The translations under genes and the position numbers were made by a program. Positions 18,981 through 27,309 of a stretch of DNA of 64,000 nt are shown here, one piece after another. The stretch lies in contig NZ_BAAAEP010000016.1 of the NCBI RefSeq assembly GCF_039523075.1, forward strand, positions 16,226 to 80,225, given 5' to 3'. Numbering within the stretch: position 1 is the first letter of the stretch; every line of letters begins with the position of its first letter. The stretch is from Caenispirillum bisanense. Its GTDB lineage: Bacteria > Pseudomonadota > Alphaproteobacteria > Rhodospirillales > Rhodospirillaceae. Under the pieces are notes generated by a model. The model did no database searches, was not told the DNA's origin, and worked only from the letters and a program-made list of their open reading frames with translations.

Positions 18981-19250
18981 TCACCCCCGCCCGCACCCGC
19001 ACTTCTCCCCCGCCGGCTTCCACGTCCCGCACGCCGGGCATTGTTCCAGGTCTTCTACCGTGACCCGGGCCTCGGGTTCCAGGTCGCCGTGGGCGCGCAT
19101 GCGGGCGTGGACCGCGTCGCGGGCGGCCTGGGCGGCGCGTTCGTGGGGGCGCTGGCGGGTGACGGTGCCCGTCTGCCAGCGCTGGAACGCCTTGAACAGC
19201 CACCACACGATCACCACCGCCGCAACGGTGAACAGAACCTTCGTCAGCAT
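18981..19250 (-). CDS. Small membrane protein with zinc-ribbon tail
   Basis: The product has 89 residues. Residues 5-22 form a membrane helix (VLFTVAAVVIVWWLFKAF). A basic linker follows, and the C-terminus has CPACGTWKPAGEKCGCGRG, a short zinc-ribbon-like knuckle. It should sit in the inner membrane with a cytoplasmic metal-binding tail. I do not know its function. It is followed by the decayed polymerase fragment. Confidence 0.7.
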   Translation of the reverse strand: MLTKVLFTVAAVVIVWWLFKAFQRWQTGTVTRQRPHERAAQAARDAVHARMRAHGDLEPEARVTVEDLEQCPACGTWKPAGEKCGCGRG

Positions 19251-19275
19251 CGTCTCGGCACATCCATCAAAAGCG

Positions 19276-20052
19276 TCACGACCGGGCAGCGCCCGGCGGG
19301 TCGGGGAACAGCGGTGCCGCGTCGCGCAGCACCGCCTCGGCGGCGGCAGTGTACTTAGTGTCCGCCGCGTGCAGCACCAGCCCCGGCTGCAGCACCGCCG
19401 GGCTCCGCACCCCCTTGCGGGCGCGCACGATCACCCGGCGGGCGGGCTCGCCGGCGCGGGGCCACAGGGGGATGACGGTCACGGCGCCGCACTGGCGATG
19501 CAGCCCCGCCAGCACGTCGTCCAGGCGGTCGGCGCGGTGGATCAGTGTCAGCCAGCCGCGCGGGCGCAGGCAGCGCAGGCAGCCCTTCAGCCAGTCGGCA
19601 AGGTCCGTCGCCCCCTCCACATGGGCGCTGGCGCGGCCGGGGTCGGGCGGCAGGGTGCCGCCGCTGGCGAAGGGCGGGTTGGTCAGCACATGGTCAACCG
19701 ACTCGGGCGGCAGCGGCGGGCGCTTGGCATCGCCCACGGCGATGGCGGCGGCGATGTCGTTCAACGCCATGTTGCGGCGGGCGAGCTGCGCCGTCTCCGG
19801 CCGCCATTCCAGGCCGATCAGCTGCAGGTCCGTCACCCGCGCCGCCAGGGCGAGGCTGGCGGCGCCGGTGCCGATGCCCATGTCGAGCACGCTCTGCCCC
19901 GGCCGGGCCGGGCAGGCGGCGGCCAGCAGCACCGGGTCGACGGCGGCGCGGTAGCCGTCGCGCGGCTGCAGCAGGCGCACCCGGCCACCCAGCAGGCGGT
20001 CCTCGGTCAGCGCCCCGGCGGTGGCATCAGTGGCGGAAATCGGCGCCGTCAC
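19276..20052 (-). CDS. TrmN6-like adenine-N6 methyltransferase
   Basis: The product has 258 residues with a Rossmann methyltransferase fold: the S-adenosylmethionine motif is VLDMGIGTGAASLAL and the catalytic motif is NPPF in LTNPPFASGG. NPP[YF] motifs mark methyltransferases that act on amino groups, and the overall plan is like TrmN6, which modifies A37 of tRNA1(Val). The exact substrate is inferred. Its start overlaps the stop of the upstream DUF2007 gene by four bases. Confidence 0.8.
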   Translation of the reverse strand: MTAPISATDATAGALTEDRLLGGRVRLLQPRDGYRAAVDPVLLAAACPARPGQSVLDMGIGTGAASLALAARVTDLQLIGLEWRPETAQLARRNMALNDIAAAIAVGDAKRPPLPPESVDHVLTNPPFASGGTLPPDPGRASAHVEGATDLADWLKGCLRCLRPRGWLTLIHRADRLDDVLAGLHRQCGAVTVIPLWPRAGEPARRVIVRARKGVRSPAVLQPGLVLHAADTKYTAAAEAVLRDAAPLFPDPPGAARS

Positions 20053-20270
20053 CGCCCGTTCTCCGCCGTTTCGCGCAGGTGATCGAGCACCTGGGCGGCC
20101 TCGGCGGCATCCTCGTCGTCGACCATCAGGCGGCGCGGCAGCACCCCCAGCGACCCCTCGGCGATGCTGGTGTAGCCGTCGAACACCACGCAGGGGATGC
20201 CGGCGCCCGACAGCGCCGCCTCCAGCGCCGACAGCAGCACCGGATCGTTAGTCCGCAGGATCTCCTTCAT
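20049..20270 (-). CDS. DUF2007 small protein
   Basis: The product has 73 residues and matches the pattern of DUF2007: ILRTNDPVLLSALEAALSGAGIPC, a central VFDG..., then RLMVDDEDAAEAAQVLDHL. Members resemble signal-transducing P-II-like ferredoxin folds but have no assigned function. It is the first gene of a two-gene unit with the methyltransferase (ATGA overlap) and is divergent from the polyprenyl synthase. Confidence 0.82.
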   Translation of the reverse strand: MKEILRTNDPVLLSALEAALSGAGIPCVVFDGYTSIAEGSLGVLPRRLMVDDEDAAEAAQVLDHLRETAENGR

Positions 20271-20308
20271 GCCCTCTCCGCCCGCAGCCGGAAAACGGCC
20301 GCAATCGC

Positions 20309-20337
20309 TTGACCGCCCCTGAAAGCCGCTTCTATTC
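20309..20337 (+). promoter_or_regulatory. Promoter of the polyprenyl synthase gene
   Basis: TTGACC (20309-20314) and CTATTC (20332-20337) are separated by 17 bp, 70 bases before the start codon. This is a good match to the alphaproteobacterial housekeeping pattern (CTTGAC, then CTAT). Confidence 0.55.
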
Positions 20338-20407
20338 TCCCGGCGCGCATAGGGTCGGGGCGCTACCGGCGCCGCACCGGCGCGGACCCTATTGTATAGG
20401 AACGACC

Positions 20408-21409
20408 GTGGAAGAGAACCAGAAGCCGAAGGCCGCCGCGCTCGATGCCCTGGTGGCGCTCGTCGAAGCCGACATGCAGGGCGTCAACCGCACCATCGTC
20501 GAGCGCATGCAGAGCCCGGTGGCGCTGATCCCGCAGCTCGCCGGCCACATCGTCGCCGCCGGCGGCAAGCGGCTGCGGCCGCTGATGACGCTCGCCGCCG
20601 CCCGCCTGTGCGGCTACGACGGGCAGCGCCACGTCAAGCTGGCCACCTGCGTCGAGTTCATCCACACCGCCACCCTGCTGCACGACGACGTGGTGGACGA
20701 AAGCGAACTGCGCCGCGGCCGCCAGTCGGCCAACGCGGTGTGGGGCAACCAGGCCAGCGTGCTGGTGGGCGACTTCCTGTTCTCCCGCGCCTTCGAGCTG
20801 ATGGTGGAGGACGGCAACCTCAAGGTGCTGGCGATCCTGTCGCGCGCCTCCTCGGTCATCGCCGAGGGCGAGGTGGCGCAGCTGATCACCACCAACGACA
20901 CCGACACCGACGAAGCCGCCTACCTGGAAGTCATCAAGGGCAAGACGGCGGAACTGTTCGCCGCCGCCTGCCAGGTCGGCGCCGTGGTGGCGGAGCGGCC
21001 GGAGGCGGAGGAACAGGCCATGCGCGATTACGGCATGGCGCTCGGCATCGCCTTCCAGCTGGTGGACGACTACCTCGACTATTCCGCCCGTCAGGCCGAA
21101 CTGGGCAAGACGGTGGGCGACGATTTCCGCGAGGGCAAGCTGACCCTGCCGGTGATCCTCGCCTTCCAGCGCGGGTCGGAGGAGGAAAAGACCTTCTGGC
21201 GCCGCTGCCTGGAAGACCTGGATCAGACGCCGGACGACCTGCCGCAGGCCATGGCCCTGATGCAGAAGCACGGCAGCCTGGAAGAAACCCGCGTCCGCGC
21301 CCGCCAGTACGGCGAGCAGGCCCGCGCGGCGCTGGAGGTGTTCCCGCCCTCGGCCATGCGCACGGCGCTGTCGGACATCATCGATTTCTGCGTCGAGCGC
21401 GCCTACTGA
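20408..21409 (+). CDS. ispB: Long-chain polyprenyl diphosphate synthase (quinone side chain)
   Basis: The product has 333 residues with a GTG start at 20408, six bases after an AGGA element. The two Asp-rich motifs of trans-prenyl synthases are present: LLHDDVVDES and QLVDDYLDYS, along with GGKRLRPLM and the KGKTAELF region. It builds the octa- or decaprenyl tail for ubiquinone; chain length cannot be read from the sequence. ubiD at 27-29 kb is another ubiquinone gene. No ATG is available near the conserved N-terminus. Confidence 0.94.
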   Translation: MEENQKPKAAALDALVALVEADMQGVNRTIVERMQSPVALIPQLAGHIVAAGGKRLRPLMTLAAARLCGYDGQRHVKLATCVEFIHTATLLHDDVVDESELRRGRQSANAVWGNQASVLVGDFLFSRAFELMVEDGNLKVLAILSRASSVIAEGEVAQLITTNDTDTDEAAYLEVIKGKTAELFAAACQVGAVVAERPEAEEQAMRDYGMALGIAFQLVDDYLDYSARQAELGKTVGDDFREGKLTLPVILAFQRGSEEEKTFWRRCLEDLDQTPDDLPQAMALMQKHGSLEETRVRARQYGEQARAALEVFPPSAMRTALSDIIDFCVERAY

Positions 21410-21471
21410 CGGCCGCCCGAGGCACCGCCGCGCCGCCGGGGCGATGTGGCGGAGAAAGTTGAAAAAACCGC

Positions 21472-21501
21472 TTGCAAGGCCCCCGCTCCGCGGTCTATAT
21501 A
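21472..21501 (+). promoter_or_regulatory. Promoter of tRNA-Pro
   Basis: TTGCAA (21472-21477) and TATATA (21496-21501) are 18 bp apart, and the -10 box ends 16 bases before the mature tRNA. Confidence 0.7.
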
Positions 21502-21517
21502 CCGGGCCTCCAAGCGA

Positions 21518-21594
21518 CGGAGTGTAGCTCAGCCTGGTAGAGCACTGTCTTCGGGAGGCAGGGGCCGGAGGTTCGAATCCTCTCACTCCGACCA
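21518..21594 (+). tRNA. tRNA-Pro (anticodon CGG)
   Basis: The 77-base gene has acceptor stem CGGAGTG/CACTCCG, D-arm, anticodon stem CTGTC/GGCAG with loop TTCGGGA (anticodon CGG), T-arm GGAGG/CCTCT with TTCGAAT loop, discriminator A and encoded CCA. It reads CCG, a very common proline codon in this GC-rich genome. Confidence 0.97.
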
Positions 21595-21596
21595 GC

Positions 21597-21631
21597 AAAA
21601 GCCCGGCAAGTCTTTGACTTGCCGGGCTTTT
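21597..21631. terminator. Bidirectional terminator between tRNA-Pro and the RES gene
   Basis: A perfect 16-bp stem, AAAAGCCCGGCAAGTC and its complement, encloses a TTT loop. The AAAA and TTTT ends give a T-run in either direction, so it can end both the plus-strand tRNA transcript and the minus-strand toxin transcript. Confidence 0.92.
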
Positions 21632-21656
21632 CTACGTCTGCCGGGCGCCCGCCACC

Positions 21657-22409
21657 TCAGGGCCGCTGCCAGAATGTCGCTAGCCGCGGATCGGCGCCGA
21701 AGTCGGCCTCGGGATACTCCCGCGTCGCCGGCGGAAACTCCCGCGCCACCTGCACCCCAGCCAGCCGGATGAACACCCGCCAGGTCTGCACCTGCTGCGG
21801 CTCGCGGGCGGCCAGGGCGGCGGGCGTCAGGACGGCGACGTTGCGGCCGCCGTCGGGGTCGCGCACCGAGGCATAGCGGATCACCTCCACCCCCGCCGCG
21901 CGGGCGGTGTCGGCCAGGGCCTGGCAGGCGGCGTAGTCGCTGCGGTCGGTCCACTGCGCCCCGTCGTCGGACAGGGGCGGTGCGGTCAGGTCCAGGGCCC
22001 GCTCGCTGGCGCAGGGGACGGCGAAGGCGGTGTGCTCGGTCGGCCGTTCGGGCAGGCGGGTGGCGGGCGATTCGGCGAAGAACAGCAGGCGGTAGAAGGC
22101 GGTTTCCGCCATGGCGCAGAACACGTCCTCGGCGGCGTAGAACACGCCGTCGCGCTGGCCGGCGCGGCGGAAGCGCGAGCCATGGGGATAGGGCGCATAG
22201 CGGAACGGCGTCGCCAGCAGGTAGTGCAGGCCGCGGCACGCCGGCGGCAGGGCGGGCTTCACCTCGTCGATGAGGTCTTCCAGCAGCTGCTGGTCGTGCA
22301 GGCTGTCGGTCAGGCGCATGGTGGCGGCGCGCGACTGCGATTCCACCACCCGCCACACCTCGGCGCGGTAGGGCCGGGCCTCAGAGGACAGCGCGTCGGG
22401 AGTCCACAT
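21657..22409 (-). CDS. RES-domain toxin
   Basis: The product has 250 residues. The RES fold is marked by an Arg in PHGSRFRRAGQRDGVFYAAE, a Glu in CAMAETAFYRLLFF and a later Ser region. RES toxins degrade NAD+ and are paired with Xre-type antitoxins. Here the upstream gene is such an antitoxin and overlaps the toxin start by 29 bases, which fits a co-regulated type II toxin-antitoxin pair. The gene ends at a strong terminator next to tRNA-Pro. Confidence 0.9.
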   Translation of the reverse strand: MWTPDALSSEARPYRAEVWRVVESQSRAATMRLTDSLHDQQLLEDLIDEVKPALPPACRGLHYLLATPFRYAPYPHGSRFRRAGQRDGVFYAAEDVFCAMAETAFYRLLFFAESPATRLPERPTEHTAFAVPCASERALDLTAPPLSDDGAQWTDRSDYAACQALADTARAAGVEVIRYASVRDPDGGRNVAVLTPAALAAREPQQVQTWRVFIRLAGVQVAREFPPATREYPEADFGADPRLATFWQRP

Positions 22410-22782
22410 AGTCCGCCGTCGCTACCAGGCCGCGCACGGTGGTCATCAGGTCGATGGGGCGGGCGCCCAGGGCCAGGTTGTCGGCCCGCAGCCAGGAGCG
22501 GGCGGAGGCATCATCGCCGCCGGTGACGGCATCCAGGCTGCGCACGATGCGCAGGAACAGCTGCGCCAGCTCGAACTCCTTGCGGTCGCGCTGCAGCAGG
22601 TAGCGGCCGGCCCGCAGCCGCGACACCGACGCCTCTGACAGGCCCAGGATGCGGGCCAGCAGGGCGTTGGTCAGGCCCAGATGGTCGGCCGCCCGGATGC
22701 TCGCCCGCGACAGCACCTGCTCCGGCGAGGCAGGAGCGGCGGGGGAGGGGGCGGTGCCCGACGCGGCGCTGGGTCCGGTCAT
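22381..22782 (-). CDS. Xre/MbcA-type antitoxin (DUF2384) of the RES pair
   Basis: The product has 133 residues. Residues about 25-65 have a helix-turn-helix plan (LARILGLSEASVSRLRAGRY). The C-terminal half is a DUF2384 domain (AQLFLRIVRSLDAV, then SWLRADNLALGARPIDLM), which in this family docks to and blocks the RES toxin. It is the first gene of the pair and probably represses it. The N-terminal 25 residues are Pro/Ala-rich. Confidence 0.9.
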   Translation of the reverse strand: MTGPSAASGTAPSPAAPASPEQVLSRASIRAADHLGLTNALLARILGLSEASVSRLRAGRYLLQRDRKEFELAQLFLRIVRSLDAVTGGDDASARSWLRADNLALGARPIDLMTTVRGLVATADYVDSRRAVL

Positions 22783-22869
22783 GGACGTTCTCCGGCAAGA
22801 AAAAGCCTGTCTTCCTTCCTGAGAATGGGGCGCGCCCGGCCCGCGGTCAAGCGGGCCGGCACCTGGGCG

Positions 22870-23490
22870 TCAGGCCTGGCCTTCCTTCTCCGGGTGGTAC
22901 TTGGTCAGCAGCGGGATCAGCGTCAGGCTGAACACGATGGTCAGCGGCATGATGCCGAACACCTTGAACTGCACCCACACGTCGGTGGGGAAGGTGCGCC
23001 AGACCACTTCGTTCAGGGCGGCCAGCAGCACGAAGAACCACGCCCACCGCCAGGTCAGCTTGCGCCAGCCCTCGTCGGTGAGGTGGAAGGCGGCGTCGAA
23101 CACGATCTTCAGCACGTTCTTGCGCAGGCCCAGACTGACGAACAGGGTCAGCGCGAACAGGGCGTTGACGATGGTGGGCTTGAGCTTGATGAACAGCTCG
23201 TCCTCCAGCAGGATCGTCAGCCCGCCGAAGCCGACGACGAAGATGCCGGAAATCAGCGGCACCGCCGGCAGGCGGCGGACCAGCGCCCAGGTCACGGCCA
23301 GCGAGATCACCGTCGCCACCACGAAGGCGCCGGTGGCCGGGATGATGCCGAACTTGTTGTTGCCGACGAAGAACACCACCAGCGGCCCGGCCTCCAGCAG
23401 CAGCTTCAGCCACTGGTTCATGGCCGGCTTGGCCGGCGCGGCGGTGGCCGGGGTGGGGGTGTCGGTCGACGTCTGCGGTTCGGCGCTCAC
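22870..23490 (-). CDS. yciB: YciB/IspZ inner membrane protein (septation protein A)
   Basis: The product has 206 residues and about five membrane helices. Family motifs are LLLEAGPLVVFFVGN, FTLT-like NALFALTLFVSLGL and WRWAWFFVLLAALNEVVWR. YciB acts in cell-envelope upkeep and division in proteobacteria. A GTG at 23490 overlaps the rlmE stop (GTGA) and is used here; an ATG at 23421 would remove a 23-residue Pro/Thr-rich leader and is the other choice. Confidence 0.9.
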   Translation of the reverse strand: MSAEPQTSTDTPTPATAAPAKPAMNQWLKLLLEAGPLVVFFVGNNKFGIIPATGAFVVATVISLAVTWALVRRLPAVPLISGIFVVGFGGLTILLEDELFIKLKPTIVNALFALTLFVSLGLRKNVLKIVFDAAFHLTDEGWRKLTWRWAWFFVLLAALNEVVWRTFPTDVWVQFKVFGIMPLTIVFSLTLIPLLTKYHPEKEGQA

Positions 23491-24263
23491 GCCTCGTCCT
23501 CCTGATGCCTGGCGGCGGTGGTCGCCGGGCGGCCCTTGAAGCCGCTGGCGATGACGTACAGCTCGGCGCTGTCCTTGCGGCTGGCCGGCGGCTTGGCGTG
23601 GCGCACCGTCTCGCACGACTGCTTCATGCGGGCCAGCAGGTCGCCCTCGGTGCCGCCCTGGAACACCTTGCAGATGAAGGTGCCGCCGGGGGCGAGCACG
23701 TCCTCGGCGAAGTCCCAGGCCAGCTCCAGCAGGTTCATGATGCGCAGGTGGTCGGTCGCCGGGTGGCCGGTGGTGGGGGCCGCCATGTCCGACAGCACCA
23801 CGTCCGCCGGGCCGCCGAGCGCCTTCTTGAGCACGTCCGGCGCGTCGTCGTCGTTGAAATCCTTGGTGATGCAGGTGGCGCCGGGCACGCTTTCCCACTC
23901 CAGGATGTCGAGCCCGACCACCTGACCGCCGCCGGGCTGGCCGGCCTTCACCCGTTCCACCGCCACCTGGGTCCAGCCGCCGGGGGCGGCGCCGAGGTCG
24001 ACCACGCGGGCGCCGGGGCGCAGCACGCCGAAGCGGTCGTCCAGCTCGATCAGCTTGAAGGCGGCGCGGGATCGCAGGCCGCGCGCCTTGGCTTCGGCGA
24101 CATAGGGGTCGTTCAGCTGGCGCTGCAGCCACGCGGCGGAGGACTTGGACCGCTGCTTGGCGGTCTTCACCCGCACCGTCAGCTGCCGGCCGCCCGTATT
24201 GGCGACCGCCCCCGCCGCAGAGCGCCGGGCGCCGCCGCGGGAGGAGGTGGGCTTGCGTGTCAT
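23487..24263 (-). CDS. rlmE: 23S rRNA uridine-2552 2'-O-methyltransferase
   Basis: The product has 258 residues starting MTRKPTSSRGG. A basic N-terminal region leads into RSRAAFKLIELDDRF, the SAM motif VVDLGAAPGGWTQVA, the catalytic Asp in VLSDMAAPTTGH and Lys in FICKVFQGG. This is the K-D-K-E arrangement of RlmE/FtsJ. It methylates U2552 of 23S rRNA late in 50S assembly. It lies five bases after the ppx/gppA gene. Confidence 0.95.
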   Translation of the reverse strand: MTRKPTSSRGGARRSAAGAVANTGGRQLTVRVKTAKQRSKSSAAWLQRQLNDPYVAEAKARGLRSRAAFKLIELDDRFGVLRPGARVVDLGAAPGGWTQVAVERVKAGQPGGGQVVGLDILEWESVPGATCITKDFNDDDAPDVLKKALGGPADVVLSDMAAPTTGHPATDHLRIMNLLELAWDFAEDVLAPGGTFICKVFQGGTEGDLLARMKQSCETVRHAKPPASRKDSAELYVIASGFKGRPATTAARHQEDEA

Positions 24264-24268
24264 GATCG

Positions 24269-25312
24269 TTATGCAACCTCCATGGCATCGACCCGCATGA
24301 GGTCGAGCAGCATGCCCTCGCGCAGGCCGCGGTCGGCGACGCGCAGGCGTCCCACCGGCCACAGCTCGCACAGGGCTTCAAGAATGGCGCAGCCGGACAG
24401 CACCAGGTCGGCCCGTTCCCGCCCGACGCACGGCTGCTGCGCGCGTTCGCGCAGGGTCATGCAGCACAGGCGGCGGCTGACGTCGAGGATGTCGGCGAAA
24501 TCGATGCTGATGCCGTCCACCAGCGAGCGGTCATAGCGCTTGAGGCCGAGGTGAACCCCGCCCAGCGTGGTGACGGTGCCCGAGGTGCCGAGCATCTGCA
24601 CCTCGCCCCGCCGCACCCGGTCGGCCAGGGTGTGCATGGACTCGAACGGCCGCAGCAGATGCACCACCCGTTCCTTCACCGCCCGATAGGTGCGGTCGCA
24701 CAGGTCGCCGCCGCCGCATTCCTCCGCCACCGTGACGACGCCCAGCGGCAGGCTGGCGAGGCCCTGCACGTCCAGGCGGCCGCCCGGCTGCACCTCCACC
24801 CACAGCAGTTCGGTCGATCCGCCGCCGATGTCGAACACCAGGGCATAGGGGATGTCGGCATCCAGCAGCGGGGCGCAGCCGGCCAGCGCCAGCCGCGCTT
24901 CCTCGGCGGGCGAGATGGTTTCAAGGCGCAGGCCGGTCCGGCGTCGCACCTCGTCCAGGAAGTCGGGGCCGTTGCGGGCCCGGCGGCAGGCTTCCGTCGC
25001 CACGGTGCGGGCGGCGGTGACGCCTCGGCGGTGCATCTTGTCGGCGCAGTGGGACAGGGCATCCAGGGTGCGGTCCATGGCCGCCCGCGACAGCTTGCCG
25101 CTGCCGGCCAACCCTTCGCCGAGGCGGGTGATGCGCGAATAGCTGTCGATCACCCGAAAGCCGTCCGGCGTCGGCCGGGCGACCAGCATGCGGCAATTGT
25201 TGGTCCCCAGGTCGATGGCGGCATAGACGCCATCGCCATCCGCTGCACCGAGGCTGCGCCGCGCCGCCGGACCGAGCCCGGCCACCGGATGTCCAGCGCT
25301 GATCACACCCAC
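24269..25312 (-). CDS. Ppx/GppA-family phosphatase
   Basis: The product has 347 residues with the actin-like ATPase fold. Phosphate-loop motifs are YAAIDLGTNNCRMLVA and YALVFDIGGGSTELLWV; TVATEACRRARN and LGTSGTVTTLGG also match. It is shorter than E. coli Ppx because it lacks the C-terminal HD domains. It should hydrolyse polyphosphate or pppGpp; which one cannot be told. It heads the ppx-rlmE-yciB unit. Confidence 0.92.
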   Translation of the reverse strand: MGVISAGHPVAGLGPAARRSLGAADGDGVYAAIDLGTNNCRMLVARPTPDGFRVIDSYSRITRLGEGLAGSGKLSRAAMDRTLDALSHCADKMHRRGVTAARTVATEACRRARNGPDFLDEVRRRTGLRLETISPAEEARLALAGCAPLLDADIPYALVFDIGGGSTELLWVEVQPGGRLDVQGLASLPLGVVTVAEECGGGDLCDRTYRAVKERVVHLLRPFESMHTLADRVRRGEVQMLGTSGTVTTLGGVHLGLKRYDRSLVDGISIDFADILDVSRRLCCMTLRERAQQPCVGRERADLVLSGCAILEALCELWPVGRLRVADRGLREGMLLDLMRVDAMEVA

Positions 25313-25698
25313 GGTTCCAATCGGTCCTCGCTCTCGGCCGCCCGCCCGTTCCTGTGGCGAGGGCGGCCATAGGTTACGCTTTCCTTATAACCTATAGCAC
25401 CACGCCCTCCGATGAAACCCCACCGCTGCCGGAAACCGCGCCTGCGGGCGACCGGCGCACCGGGGCGGGGCAAAAAAAGCCCGTTTCATTCCGGCTTGCA
25501 GGCGGCGCCACGCGTTCCGGACAACATCACTCTCGTCCCGCTGCCGCCGTACTCTCTCCAAATTCAATCCGGTCGAGCGGGGCTGGTCTTTCCTCCGAGT
25601 GCGGTTCCTGTCCTTCCCGCTATCCGCCGACCGGACCGTCATCTTCGACGCCGGCCACCACGTCCGGACGGATCAGGTCCTGGTCGCCGGTCGTCCTG
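25313..25698. other. Intergenic region between ppx and pmbA with a small inverted repeat
   Basis: I see no convincing gene in these 386 bases. An 85-codon minus-strand frame (25385-25642) is Arg-rich, matches nothing I know and has no clear ribosome-binding site. An 8-bp inverted repeat, ATAGGTTA (25369-25376) and TAACCTAT (25388-25395), lies about 57 bases upstream of the ppx start; it overlaps TATAAG on the minus strand and may be a regulated promoter. Confidence 0.4.
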
Positions 25699-27054
25699 CT
25701 ACTGCCCGGCCACCGTCACGCCTTCCAGGCGCAGGGTGGGTGCATCCATGCCGAATCGCAGGTCGAGGTCGTTGGCCGGCGTCAGGGTGCGGAACATGTC
25801 CTTGAGGTTGCCGGCGATGGTCATCTCGTTGACCGGGAAGGCGCATTCGCCGTTCTCGATCCACAGGCCGGAGAAGCCGCGGCTGTAGTCGCCGGTGATG
25901 CCGTTGACGCCGGAGCCGAACAGGTCGGTGACGTAGATGCCTTCCTTTAGGTCGGCCATCAGTTCCTGCGGGGACTGGCTGCCGGGCTCGATCCACACGT
26001 TGGTGGCCGAGGGTGACGGCGGCGACGAGGTGCCCCGGCTGGCGTGGCCGGTGCTCTGCAGCCCCAGCTGGCGGGCGGAGCGCAGGTCGAGCAGCCAGGT
26101 CGTGAGGGTGCCCTGGTCGACCAGGTTGCGCCGCACGTTGGGCAGCCCTTCGCCGTCGCAGGGGCGGGAGCGCAGGCCGCGCGGGCGGTGGGGGTCTTCC
26201 ACCAGGGTGATGGCCTCGCTCATCACCGGCTGGTGCAGCTTGTCCTTCAGGAACGACGTGCCGCGGGCGATGCTGGCGCCGTTGATGGCCCCCAGCAGGT
26301 GGCCGATCATGCCGCGGGAGACGCGCGGATCGTAGATCACCGGCACCCGCATGGTCTTCAGCCGCCGCGCGCCCACCCGGCGCACGGCCCGCTCGGCGGC
26401 GCGGCGGCCGATCTCCGCCGGCGACTTCAGGGCCTCGACGTAGTTGGTGGTGTCGTAGTCGTAGTCGCGCTCCATGCCGCCGTCGTCACCGCCGGCCAGC
26501 ACCACGCAGGACAGCGACACGTTGGAGACGCGGTAGGACAGCGCCATGCCGTTGCTGCCCACCACCGCCACCGACGAATGCCCCCAGCCGGCCTGCGCGC
26601 CCTCGCTGTTGACGATCTTCGGGTTCTGGCGGGCGATGTCCTCCGCCTCCGTCACCATGGCGATCATCTGCTCGGCGCTGAGTTCGGTCGGGTCGAAGCA
26701 GTCGATGTCGGGCAGCTCGCGGGCCAGCTGGTCGGGGTCGGCGAGGCCGGAGAACTCGTCCTCCGGCACCTGCCGCGCCATGGCGACGGCGCGCTCCACC
26801 AGTTCCGCCAGGGCCGGCGGCCGGCTGTCGGCGGAGGAGACGATGGCCGACCGCTTGCCGACGAAGACCCGCAGGCCGATGTCCTGGCCCTCGCTGCGCT
26901 CCAGGTGCTCCAGCTCGCCCAGGCGATAGCCGACCGACAGCGAGCGGGCATCCACCAGCACCGCATCGGCGGCATCGGCCCCGGCCGCCTGCGCCTTGCG
27001 CACCAGATCATCAAGCAGCGAAAGGGCGGCGGTATCCTGCTGGGCCTGGCTCAT
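25699..27054 (-). CDS. pmbA: TldE/PmbA-type subunit of the TldD-TldE protease
   Basis: The product has 451 residues. It has VGYRLGELEHLERSEGQDIGLRV-like N-terminal features, GWGHSSVAVVGSNGMALS, DPRVSRGMIGHLLGAINGA and GFSGLWIENGECAFPVNE. No HExxxD metal motif is present, which is normal for TldE, the partner of catalytic TldD. The complex processes small peptides such as microcin B17 precursor and CcdA. tldD itself is not in the window. Confidence 0.93.
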   Translation of the reverse strand: MSQAQQDTAALSLLDDLVRKAQAAGADAADAVLVDARSLSVGYRLGELEHLERSEGQDIGLRVFVGKRSAIVSSADSRPPALAELVERAVAMARQVPEDEFSGLADPDQLARELPDIDCFDPTELSAEQMIAMVTEAEDIARQNPKIVNSEGAQAGWGHSSVAVVGSNGMALSYRVSNVSLSCVVLAGGDDGGMERDYDYDTTNYVEALKSPAEIGRRAAERAVRRVGARRLKTMRVPVIYDPRVSRGMIGHLLGAINGASIARGTSFLKDKLHQPVMSEAITLVEDPHRPRGLRSRPCDGEGLPNVRRNLVDQGTLTTWLLDLRSARQLGLQSTGHASRGTSSPPSPSATNVWIEPGSQSPQELMADLKEGIYVTDLFGSGVNGITGDYSRGFSGLWIENGECAFPVNEMTIAGNLKDMFRTLTPANDLDLRFGMDAPTLRLEGVTVAGQ

Positions 27055-27068
27055 GGTTACTCCTTCTT

Positions 27069-27264
27069 TCTGTTTGCCCCTCAGGCGCCGGGCGCGGGCC
27101 TGTGCCCGCTTGGCTCCCGCGGCAGGGGCCGCGCGGCGCGGTCGCGCCGTAGGTTACTCTTTGCCCCTCAGGCGCCGGGCAGTCTGTTTGCCCTCAGGCG
27201 CCGGGCGCGGACCTTCGGCCCGCTTGGCTCTCGCGGCAGGGGCCGCGCGGCGCCGTCGCGCCGT
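27069..27264. repeat. Tandem 82-bp intergenic repeat between ubiD and pmbA
   Basis: Two copies of an 82-bp unit lie at 27069-27150 and 27183-27264 and differ at only a few positions. A 23-base fragment of the unit's start lies between them at 27158-27180. The unit is rich in small hairpins such as GCGGGC/GCCCGC. The unit start, GCCCTCAGGCGCCGGGCG, occurs again at 13813-13830 near leuC, so the element is dispersed. It may be a REP-like element or a processing or termination signal for ubiD mRNA. Confidence 0.8.
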
Positions 27265-27309
27265 GGGATCGTGGCTTGCTCGAACGGTCGCGCGAGGGCT
27301 CCGGTGCCT

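Noticed and set aside
25385..25642. 85-codon minus-strand frame between ppx and pmbA
   Set aside because: Arg-rich, no ribosome-binding site, no recognised family.
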